Part shown: positions 50,165-60,500 of the stretch, piece after piece
Numbering within the stretch: position 1 is the stretch's first letter
Layout: each line of letters begins with the position of its first letter
Assembly: GCA_001692895.1 (NCBI GenBank)
Contig: KV748246.1
Coordinates: 77,106-141,105, forward strand
Direction: 5' to 3'
From: Cenococcum geophilum 1.58
Taxonomy: Eukaryota; Ascomycota; Dothideomycetes; Gloniales; Gloniaceae
Length of the DNA: 64,000 nt
Notes under the pieces: generated by a model
What the model was told of the DNA's origin: nothing
Database searches by the model: none
The model's input: only the letters and a program-made list of their open reading frames with translations
Program-made: the position numbers and the translations under genes

Positions 50165-51128
50165 ATATTTTATTAGAGTGGTTATATAATAGTAGTATAT
50201 AATAATTTAGTTATAATAGCTTCTATAGGGGATTAGGTATAAAATCTCTGCTTAGGCCTAATTTCTATAGGTTTGCGTAATAGAAATCGCTAATTAGATC
50301 TTTTGCGTTTTTAAAATCTTCCTATAGTTGCCATTTTGGCTAATCTATGTTAAATTCTATATAGGTAGCTTTATAGTAGAGCCGCCGTCCTTTACTTTTA
50401 CTAAGGTATTTAAAGTTAATAATTTATTTAACAGTCCACTCCTTATAATTCTCATCTTTATTTTTATCTTAGATTAGTACTAATAGGGGTTTAGGCTATA
50501 TTTGTCCTAATAGAGGGTTAGGCTAGTAAAGGTATAGTAACTATAAGTAAAATATAGGCTATATCCCACGGGTAGCTAAAGTAGGCGGGAGCTTTAGCTT
50601 ATATACGGCTCCTCTATTAATAACTTATTTAATTTAATAAGGGCCGAGATTCTTATAATTAAGTAACTTTATAGGCCTCTATATAGAGATATTATATATA
50701 TTTAGCTATACCCAGTCGCTAACATATATCTCTGGTGGTGGCGTTTTATAACGGTTAGTAAAGTAGGCCTACTTTACTTAAGCCTAGGCCATTTCTCCCT
50801 TATAGTAGTTAAGTAGATTTTTTATACGGTCTATATACTAGTTAGTAAGTAGTATTTTAAGGCGTTTTCTATATAGCAGTTTCTTATTAATAGGTTCTAG
50901 TAACTCTATACTGGATTAGGGGTAATAACCCTTATTCGCGAAAAACGGAGTAAGTCTAATAGTAGTTAAGACGTAGTTATTTACTACGAATTCGCCTAGT
51001 AAAAGGTAATTTACCTAGTTGTCTTAACTATAGGCGACTACCTATTATAGGTATACTTTTATACTAATATTAGCGTTTTCTAGTTACCTAGTAGTTTTAT
51101 AGTAAAAGGATATAGATATCTTAATAGA
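50165..51128 (-). mobile_element. Gypsy-3, 3' part: end of integrase and C-terminal domain
   Basis: Minus strand, picking up the integrase at the Gypsy-4 insertion point. It reads VYLQQVVAYSQDNQVNYLLL, LTPFFANKGYYPQSSIELLE and then LLNYKNLGPYQI (integrase C-terminal, GPF/Y-like), PPTLATRGIQPIFYLQLLYL, and a chromodomain-like YYKATYIKFNIDQPKWQL. No 3' LTR was recognised on its left. Confidence 0.82.
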
Positions 51129-51551
51129 TGTTACAAACGCTTTAAGTACAATATTACGACTACTTAAAGAAGAGTTAGAAGAACCTAGTTAGTTAATATA
51201 GGCATAGTCTAGGATAGATCCGGTAGAACCATATAACGAGGAATGGTAAGTAGAGTTATATAATATAATCTATATAATCTATATAATCTATAAGATCTAT
51301 TATAAAGCAAATAGAGTAGACGGAGTAGATAGAGTAATAACTTTCTTAGGAGTACGGTTATGTATTTAAGGACCCTTAATCCCTACCTAGATAGTTCCTT
51401 CCTTATAGTAATTCTTAGAATATAATTAGAGTTAATCTGTTAGGCAACCACTCTACTAGTTATTATTACGTTGTTGACTTCCTATATTACCTATACACCT
51501 AGCCTATTAACGAGCCTACCGTAGTTCCTGCTATAAGGTTCCGTTATATAA
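51129..51551 (+). repeat. Gypsy-4 5' LTR
   Basis: Starts TGTTACAAACGCTTTAAG. Equal in length to 58732-59154 and alignable along its whole length, mostly with transition differences; the last bases differ (GTTATATAA versus GTTATAACA). Contains short ATAATCTAT tandem units (about 51262-51300). Confidence 0.9.
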
Positions 51552-51759
51552 TTACTACTATAGTTACAGTATTAGAAGTCGAATAATATACTACTAAAAG
51601 CAGCTATAACGACGCTATTAACGGCAGCAACGACCTTAGGGTTAGGTAATGACACCAGTATAGTAAATACTAACTTATAACTAGTTATAGTTAGATAGTT
51701 ATAGGTAATAGTTAATTAGTTAATAGATAATAACACAGCACTTAAATAAAGGGTTAATG

Positions 51760-52650
51760 GAATAGGAGTAGCTAAGGTTAAGTTACCTTTAATTAAATAA
51801 TTCTTAGAAGAGAGATTAAAGCTTAAAGGATTCCTTATATAAATACACTTTAAGGTTACACAGGAAGGAGTAAAGTTGGCAATACTTATAAATTAAGTAG
51901 TGTACGCAGGATTATTTCTAACGGGAAGGGCGCTTAAATAGTTTAAACCCTACCTTACGGAAATATAAGATAATGGCATAATAATAACTAATTAGGAAGT
52001 ACGATATATATTTATAAGCTAGACTAGATTTGTAAAACGATTAATATAAATATTTAGGGACCTAGAAGCGATAACTATAGTAAAAAAAAGCTTTAGGACC
52101 TAGTATAGCAAACCTTAGCAATTAAGTATATAACGTAGTTTTAGACGTTAGCTATATAGGTTAAATAGAATAATAAGGCGCTTATGGTATAGTATAAACA
52201 GGGACTTAAAGCGAAAGTCTAGGATATAATTATTCTAATAGAAGATATAGACACCCTTAGGGAATTAATAGATTAAGTAATTAAGATTAATAATAGGATC
52301 TTCTAAAGGAAATAAGCTAAGAGAGGCTAGGATAGAGTTCTATAGTTATATAAGATATAAAGTACGTAATAACTAAAGATAAATTAGAAACTATAGTATA
52401 GCGCAGAGCTAATGGACCTAAGTAGTACTAGAGAAACCTATAAGAGATAGAGGAAATAACTATAGAAACCTAGAAGTTAAGGATTAAGTAATTATAGGAC
52501 TAAGGAGTATAGGCTAAACTAAGGATCTTAATAGCAGAAGACGTTTAAGCGGACTCTATAGTAAAAGTAATGGTTTAAAGACGGAGCTTATATAAATTAT
52601 AGGAAATAGGGTTATTTTACTAGAAACTATAAAAGTAGTTAGAGTTATTA
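51760..52650 (+). pseudogene. Gypsy-4 gag
   Basis: Plus frame reads LKGFLIQIHFKVTQEGVKLA-type text with RIP stops, then IKYITQF, LMVQYKQGLKAKVQDIIILI and INNRIFQRKQAKRGQD. It ends in a zinc-knuckle remnant AYINYRKQGYFTRNYKSS (about 52587-52640), with Tyr/Ile for the expected Cys/His. At least one frame shift lies near 52080. Confidence 0.75.
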
Positions 52651-54690
52651 TGTAGTAAAGGGAACTAGACTAGTAGTATATAATATATATATATAGAGGA
52701 ATAATAGTATACTGCGAGGAACAAAAGAGTATTTAATTAAAAGTTTCGCGTTTTGTTATAATAACGCATACTAAATTTATAAAGACGCTAAGTATGGCGT
52801 AAGCTATTAACTATAAGAGCTAGAGTTAAGAGGACTTAAAGGAACTAAAGAGTTAGATAAAGAATAAGATTAACTCTATAAGCTAGATTAAGATATTATA
52901 ATAATATATAAATAAAGATTAGCAATAATAATAATAAAGTTAGAGTACTTATTAATTAATAGTAATAAGGAAGAAAAAGGAACTAACTAGGGGTATCTAA
53001 GCCTTAATAACGCAATAAAAGTAAAGACTAAGACCGCTATAAAGCAAGGTTTAGTAATAGGTATTATAATACTATTAGATACGGCATCTATTACTTTATA
53101 AAATAGAAGGAGTAATATCTAAAGGCAATTAAGTAAGTAGACGACTGCTAGTACTAGCTTACCACTTAATAAAGGTAAAAGGCTAAAGGCTTAAGATTCT
53201 TAAGACGAGATAAGAAACGACTAAGATTTTTAAAATAAGATAAGGTATACTTAAGGTCCTATAATAGATAATAACCGATAGAGTAGAGTAACGGCTTAGT
53301 TTAGTAATATATAAATAAGCTTAAGACGAAGTTTTCTAAAGGTATAAGACTCTTAAGACAAGATAAGTAAAATTTAAAACCTTTAAGATAAGATAAGAAT
53401 ATTAGTAAAACCTAGTTAGACTAAGGCTAGCGCAGATTAAGAAAGAAGTAAGCTTAGGATTAAAGAATCTAAGGAACTAAGAATTTAGAGTATAAATCAG
53501 GACACCTATAAGTAAAAAGTAAATAGCTTTACTATAAATTAGAAAATCTACAATATAAACGGCAATTAGACTAGGAGATAGATATATAGACTTAGAAGAC
53601 CTACTAGGGGAATATAGTATTCAGCCTAAAGATTAAAAAGTTAATATTATGATTAAGAAGTAAGAGAACTTTAAGAATTTAGTTATAAGATATAAATTAT
53701 AAGAAACTATAGACGAGTTTAAAGCAAGAATCTTTATATAGTAAAAGAAAGGACTAAATATAAGATTTAGTATACTAGGTTGTATATAAGATAGAGCACT
53801 AGTATAAAGAATTACTAATAGGCTAAGAGTAGGTATACTAAGAGCTAAGTAGCTTACTAAACTAAAAAACGAAAAGGATTTAGGGATTCTAACTAGGTTT
53901 AAGGAACGGCATATAAAGGGCTATTATAATATAGTAATAAGAAGATACTTCTTTACGGATAGACTGTATATACTCTAATAGCTATACTAAAAGTAGTATA
54001 GGCAAAGACATAATAACAAGTGGGAAGATTTCTATATATAGTTAGACGAAAGAGTTATCTAAAACCACCTAATTACGGAAAAAGCAATAAATTATATTAA
54101 GGGAACCTTAATTATAACATTAAAGGATTTAAAGGAACAATTAGAGGACTAAAGAAGTAAGAGACGCGTCTTAGTACCTATAAATAAGATTATAACGTTT
54201 AAATTAGCGTAATAGAGGTTTAAACTTAAAGATAAAGATAAATTAAGAGTTAACCTAAAGCACTTAGCGTATTATACGCCATTATAGATTGCATATATAG
54301 ATAATATATACAAGATGCATAAAAATCCAAAAGAGAAAAACTAGAAATACCCTATAAGAATATATTAGGCACCAGATAAGTAATAGTATAAAAATATTAA
54401 GTATATACACGGCTGGTATCTAGTAAAAGTTTAAAAGTTAAAAAACTTAACACTTTAACTAGAAAGATTCCTTATAGAAGAATGCTTAGATAGATAATAG
54501 TAGTGGGAATGCCTAAAGAATATATATCTATAGTATATTAAGGACAAAAAGCGAACTAGGTATTAGCTAAGAAATAAGCCAAGTATATAAGGATCTAGTA
54601 GCTAATAGTTAGGAAAAGTAAAGGCCTATAGAACTAAAGAGAGCTAGTAGTAAAGCCCTAGACCCTTAAAGGAATTTAAGGATAAGACCT
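52650..54690 (+). pseudogene. Gypsy-4 region between gag knuckle and protease, unassigned and repetitive
   Basis: About 2 kb of plus-strand coding-like text rich in Lys, Arg, Gln, Leu and Ile. At about 53190-53400 a unit like TTAAGACAAGATAAG recurs four times. Later text such as GILTRFKERHIKGYYNIVIR and LVKVQKLKNLTLQLERFLIE looks helical. It is unusually long for a gag-pol junction; it could be an additional domain or the remains of another insertion. No named domain recognised. Confidence 0.5.
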
Positions 54691-57600
54691 AAATTTATAA
54701 ATTAAATAGTAAAATTAACAGTTTAAAGCGCTAATAGATAGTAGAGCGATAAGAAACTATATCTTACTAATAGCAGTTAAAAGGATGGGGCTACCGCATA
54801 AATAAAAGGAGCACTCTTACCTACTAGTTACAATTTTAGGAAATCCGATAGCCTATAAAGGAGGTATTATTAATCTTAAAATAGGACCTATTTAGATAAC
54901 CATTAAAGGGAAATAGATTAAAATGTCTTTTAATATATTACCATTAGGAAATAATAAGGCAGTATTAGGAATGCCTTAGTTACAGAAATATAATCTAAAG
55001 ATTAATTGGGTTACAGGTTAGGTCAATATTAAGAATACTTAACGCCGTAAAATATAATAATAAGCTAAGATGGTATAGTACTAAGTAGGGGCAACCTATA
55101 AAGAAATAGATAAAGGATTAAGTTATATACTAAAGAAATACTATAAGTATAGTAAAAAATTATAGTTACTAGAAAATAAAAAGCTATTAGAGTATATAGT
55201 ATAGGACTATAAGATAGAATTAGAACCAAAAATAAGTCTAAGATTCTTTCTAATCTATAAGCTTATTAAAGAAGAAGGGAGAGTATTAAAAGAGTTTATC
55301 TAGAAGAACTTATAAAAGGGATATATTAAACTATTATAGTTATTAGTAGAATATCTAGTACTGTTCGTATTAAAGAAAAACGGGAAACTTAGGCTATGCA
55401 TTAACTATAGACAGTTAAATAGCATTACTAGGAAGGATAGGTATCCTTTACCTTTAATTAGCGAAATCTAAGATAGAATTGGCAATGCGTAAATCTTTAT
55501 AAAGATAGATCTAAGATAGGCGTACTATTAGATCAGAATTAAAAAAGGTAACAAATAGAAGGCAGCCTTTAGGTTAAAAAAAAGGACTATATAAACCATT
55601 AGTAATGCAGTTTAGACTTATAAATACACTAGTAATATTCTAGAAACGTATTAATAATATATTAAGAAAATATTTAGATGAATTTCTTATAGCATACCTT
55701 AACAATATAATTATCTACTTAATAAGTAAGGAAAAGTACGGAGAATACGTTAAATAGGTTTTAAAGAGACTATATAAAGAATAGATGCTAGTAGCAATTC
55801 AAAAATGCAAATTCTTTACTAAGAAGATAGATTTTATTAAATTTATTATTAAACCAGGCTAATTTAGTATAGATTTAAAGAAGATCGAGGCTATAGTAAA
55901 TTGGTAAGAACTAGAGAACGTTATATAGTTAAGGTTATTCCTAGGGTTTTACAATTACTATAGAAGGTTTATAGCTTAATAGTTAAAAGATATTAAGCCA
56001 TTTACAAGGTTAATAAAGAAAGAAGAACTTTAGGTATAGGGAAAAAAACAAAGGAAATTATTTAAGGAGGTTAAGGAGTTGTTTACTTAAGACCTAGTCC
56101 TTAAAATCTACTAACTAAAACTAAAGACAGTAGTCGAAATAGATATATTAAACTTTATACTAGGCGTATACTTTCTATAGAAATATAAAGACGGATAGCA
56201 CCTAATAGTATACTATAGTTAGAAGATAATACTACTAGAACTAAACTATAATATCTATAACAAGGAGTTGTTAGGTATAGTTATAGTACTTTAAAAATAG
56301 AAAGCATTCTTATAAGGTATAGAGAAACTATTTATAGTTAAGATAGATTATAAGAACCTAACAGGGTTCCTAATAATAAAAGAACTTAATTAAAAATAGG
56401 TTAGATAGGTAGAGATACTTATAAAATACCATTTTAAGATTTAGTATATTAAGGGTACAGATAATATATAAGTAGATGCTCTAAGTAGAAAGGCTAAACT
56501 ACAGAATAATAAAAAGCTATTAGGGGCTTTACTATAAAAAGATATGGACGGACTAATTAGATATAATTATCTAAAAATCGCAGTAATAAGAGAAATTAGT
56601 TAGACCTATAAATTACTAGAGAGTAACTAGTTATAAAAGATCTAAAATATATAGGCAGAGGATCTAAACTTAGAGTAGTATAAAAACTAAAAAGTAATAT
56701 ACATACCAAAAAACATTATAAAAGAATTTATTAAGTTATTCTATAGGGGATTAACTTAAGGACATAATAGAGCTATAAGCTTAGTATTAAAACTCTAAAA
56801 AGAGTATATTATTAATAAAATCTAAAAACTAGTAAGATAAGTTACTAAGGAATATCTAAATTACTAGAGAAATAAACCGATAAGGCATAAGCTATATAGG
56901 GAGCTATAACCTATTAAGATACTAGAAAGACTATAGAAGGTTATATTATAGAACTTTATTATAAAGTTACTAAAATTAAGAGACCCTATTACCGGACAAA
57001 ATTATAATATAATCTTAGTAATAGTAGACAAGTTAACAAAGTGGGGATACTTTATAGTATATACAGAAGAAATCTTAGCGGAGGATATTACTAGAATCTA
57101 TATTAAAGAAGTATTTATAAGATATAGAGTACTAAGCAAGATTATATTAGATAGAGATCTAAGATTTATAGCAGCATTTTAGGAGGTATTCTTAGCGGAA
57201 TAAGGAGTTTAAGTAGTAACTTCTACCGTATATTATCCGCAGATAGACAGTTAAATGGAAAGACTAAATTAGACACTAGAATAATATCTAAGACACTATA
57301 TTAATTATATACAGAATAATTGGGTATTATTATTACTAATTATATAATTTATATATAATACGACACCTTAAGAAGGAATAGAAACATCACTATTTAAGGC
57401 AAATTACGGATATAAGCTAAAAACATCGCTATCGCTATATTAAGCAAAGAAAATAAGTAGTATAGCTAAGTAAAGAATAGAGATATTAATAAATCTTTAT
57501 ATACACCTTATAGATATAGTAAAGGTGGTATAGTAAAGAATAAAAAAGTACTACAACGCTAAGAGATTTAAAGGACTAGATCTTAAAGGGGGGATAAAGT

Positions 57601-58080
57601 ATAGCTACTACATAAAAATTTTAAGAGTTAATAACTAAGTAAGAAGTTGGACTATGTTAAACTAGGACCTTTTAAAATTATAAAAAGGATTTTACTGGTT
57701 ATATTTAAGTTAAACCTACTAGCTAAAATAAAGATCTACCCTATATAGTATATTGTAATACTAGAGCTAGTATATAGAAATATTAAGCCACTAGTCTATA
57801 AGGCAGACACGTATAGAAAATAAGAGGAAGATAAATGGCAAGTTTTAAAGATTATTAGTTATAAGAATATAGACAATAAAATATACTATAAGGTTAAGTA
57901 GATAGGCTATAATAAAACTACTTAGGAACTACTAGAAAATTTAAAGAATGCTATAGAAAAGGTATAGGAGTATTAAAAGAGAAAAGGTTAGGCAATATTA
58001 ATAAAGAAGGATTGCTAAAGAATAAGCTACCTAAGGGGGATATAAAAGAAACGACTGCTAAACTACTTAAAGTTATTTCC
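54690..58080 (+). pseudogene. Gypsy-4 pol: protease, RT, RNase H, integrase
   Basis: One plus frame with few shifts. Protease LIDSRAIRNYILL near 54730 (DSG-like box as DSR). RT with [20 protein letters not shown] (about 55370-55430), then KIDLRQAYYQIRIKKGNKQK and YLNNIIIYLISKEKYGEYV, whose active-site codons 55701-55706 encode Asn-Asn. RNase H at about 56130-56500: VEIDILNFILGVYFLQKYKD, LNYNIYNKELLGIVI and DALSRKAKL. Integrase zinc segment at about 56690-56910 (YRGLTQGHNRAISLVLKLQK), core with ILVIVDKLTKWGYFI (about 57015-57060) and ILDRDLRFIAAFQEVF, then SQMERLNQTLEQYL. The C-terminal segment ends near 58080. Confidence 0.9.
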
Positions 58081-58169
58081 TTCTCTATTAGAAGAGAATC
58101 CGTTTTTTTATCATTAAGTTCCTGTAAACCTTACTTTATAAGTTTTTATTCTTTAAAACGAACCTTTTT

Positions 58170-58700
58170 ATAAACTTTCTTAAGACGGATTAACTAAGTA
58201 GACGCAGCTAGATAAGAATTAAGGGCATGTTACTAAGCATTAACAGCCTCTTTTTTAGCGTTATAAGAATAATAAAGTTTAGTAAGAGTAACCGAGAGCT
58301 TATTATTAAGCTTTATAGCAGTAAATTAAACCTAAGACCCTAGTAATAATTAATAGAGGTACTTAAAGACTATTAAGAATAGTAAGACGTATATATTTAG
58401 CGTTAGAAACTAAGCAAATATTATAAGATAATTAAATATTTACTTTAGTGCACTCTAAATATAAAGAAGGTTACTAAGAGGAAGGACTTACTAATATAAT
58501 ATAAACTAACCCCTCTTTTATACAACGAGAATATAGAGACGGCATTATCTTACTAAGAGATAATATTATAGCAACGGTACGAGACTGACAAGCTATAGAA
58601 GAAGAAGAAGAAGCTTTAGGTATAATAAGTAATAATATTAACCAAATTAATTAAACGGATATTATACCTCTAGTAAACAACCTAGAGATACTAGGAATCT
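58170..58700 (+). pseudogene. Extra ORF-like stretch between Gypsy-4 pol and 3' LTR
   Basis: Plus frame with RIP-type stops only: FLRRINQVDAARQELRACYQ-type text, ALTASFLALQ, SLVRVTESLLLSFIAVN and RQLNIYFSALQI. Helical, Gln/Leu-rich, about 100-150 codons, no recognised domain. It lies where Gypsy-1 has its own extra stretch, but the two share no obvious sequence. Confidence 0.45.
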
Positions 58701-58714
58701 TTAAGAACGAAGAT

Positions 58715-58731
58715 AAAGAGGAGGGAGATAG
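58715..58731 (+). promoter_or_regulatory. Gypsy-4 polypurine tract
   Basis: AAAGAGGAGGGAGATAG immediately before the 3' LTR; the purine run sits where plus-strand priming occurs in LTR elements. Confidence 0.75.
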
Positions 58732-59154
58732 TGTTACGAACGCTTTAAGTACAATATTATAACTACTTAGAGAAGAGTTAGAAGAAGCTAGTTAGTTAAT
58801 ATAGGTACGGTTTAAGATAAATCTAGTAGAACTATATAACGAGGAATAGTAAGTAAAGTTACGTAATGTAATTTATATAATCTATATAATCTATAAAATC
58901 TATTATAGAGTGAATAGAGTAGATAGAGTAGATAGAGCAATAACTTTCTTAGAAGTACGGTTATATATTTAAGGACCCTTAGTCCCTACCTAGATAGTTC
59001 CTTCCTTATAGTAATTCTTAGAATATAATTAGAGTTAATCTATTAGGCAACTACTCTACTAGTTATTATTACGTTATTAACTTCCTATATTACCTATACA
59101 CCCGGCCTATTAATAAGCTTACCATAGTTCCTGCTATAAGGTTCCGTTATAACA
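58732..59154 (+). repeat. Gypsy-4 3' LTR
   Basis: Starts TGTTACGAACGC and ends CCGTTATAACA, so inverted ends TGTTA...TAACA are preserved. Mate of 51129-51551. Confidence 0.9.
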
Positions 59155-60262
59155 GAGATGCTAAGGGGTTAATAGATTTGTCTCTATATATTAGAGTTAA
59201 ATTATATGCCTTAGTCGGATATAATTAAGTTAAGTATCCTATATAATCGGTAGACTTCGCGAAAAAAGGCGTTAGTAATATCGCTAACGGCTACGCCTTC
59301 TATTAGGATGTAGTGGCGCTCTTTTATAAGTTGGCATATTATTATAAGGATATTCTTATAGGTACGGCCGTGTTATTTATAAGGTGGTAAGTTAATAATA
59401 AAATCTATAGTAATATCTGCCTATTATTGTATAGGTACTAGTAGAGGGTATAATAGTCCTTAGTACTTTATATTAAAGGCCTTAACACACTTATAACTGT
59501 AATAGGCACCTATAAAGCGTTTAACTAAGTCTATTAGCTTAGGCTAGAAGTAATATTAACTAAGAAGCTTATAGGTTTCTTTTTTACTTAAATAGCCACT
59601 TAACTAGAGGTTATAGGCCATTTAGATTAGTTGCCGTTATAGGTTTTCTAAGTTAGGGATAAATAGGCGGCCTCTATAATAGAGCCTATTCTCTTTTACT
59701 TCTAAGGCTGCTATATTAATTTAGCCTAAGCTTTAAAGGTTAGTAGGTAGCGTATAGGTGCTAGCGGTCTTCGCGGTAATAAGTTAATATAGTAGTAGGT
59801 TAATAGAGGTATTATATACTGCGGTAATAAGCTTATTAGGTTTAGGAGGTAATTCTAATTTTATAGTATAAAGCTAAGGTATAATTAGCTCTATTATAAG
59901 TAGTATACCTAGGGCTAAATTCCGTGCTTTTAAAATCGTCTATTATTAGAACTAATTATAGGGGTTATTTTCTAACTAAGGAAGGTCTTATAAGCGGCGT
60001 ATTAGGCTATTAGGCTTAGTGCCTTATACTCCTAGCCTATATACAATTTTAAAGTTAAAACTAGAGAGGAACTTATTCTAATATATTTAGCGTTAGTTTA
60101 GCTACTTTATAATTATAAAGTACTTAAGGTTACAATAGTCCGTAAGGACTTTAGTTAGCTAGTTAGGTTCTACTAAAAAAAGTTCTAGTTAGAATTCTTT
60201 AAACACTTATATAATTATAAGGAGTTCCTTATTATAGATCTTATAGTTACACTCTTATAGTA
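59155..60262 (-). mobile_element. Gypsy-3, 5' part: RNase H and integrase core
   Basis: Minus strand. RNase H at about 60240-60000 reads IYNKELLIIIQVFKEFQLEL, VLTDYCNLKYFIIIK and NKFLSSFNFKIVYRLG. Integrase follows with KCVKAFNIKY, DITIDFITNLPPYKQHGRTY and ILIIICQLIKERYYILIEG, then DITNAFFREVYRLYRILNLI down to the Gypsy-4 boundary. The frame continues in 51128-50165. RT and everything upstream are missing at about 60262. Confidence 0.83.
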
Positions 60263-60500
60263 TAGAGGGGCAAAGCCCAACATTAAGAAGAATACTTAGA
60301 TAAGCACCCTAAGGAAGAATAGAATTAAGATAAGCCTTAATAAAACTGGTAGAAGAATAAATAAAAAGTAGGGTAGATTATATTTAGGGTAAGATAAGGT
60401 AAGGTTAAAACCTAAGCTCCTCTATAATATATATATAACCCTAAGCCTCTTATATATAATAAAGAAGCGAACTAAAATAACTAAGGGGCGTTCTATACTA
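60263..60500. other. Unassigned spacer
   Basis: AT-rich, with TA repeats near 60428-60460. No coding frame that can be joined to either neighbour was found. Confidence 0.4.

Larger units (their letters stand above)
51129..59154 (+). mobile_element. Gypsy-4: complete Ty3/Gypsy retrotransposon relic nested in Gypsy-3
   Basis: 8,026 bp bounded by direct 423-bp LTRs. Order: LTR, gag with knuckle, a 2-kb coiled-coil-like stretch, protease, RT, RNase H, integrase, a short extra ORF, polypurine tract, LTR. It splits the integrase of Gypsy-3, whose two halves lie in order on either side. Flanking bases (AATAGA left, GAGATG right) do not give a clean target duplication; GAGA/TAGA is the nearest match. 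Confidence 0.88.

Noticed and set aside
51124..59159. A clean 5-bp target duplication for Gypsy-4
   Set aside because: Flanks AATAGA and GAGATG do not match beyond a GAGA/TAGA similarity, so no duplication is claimed.
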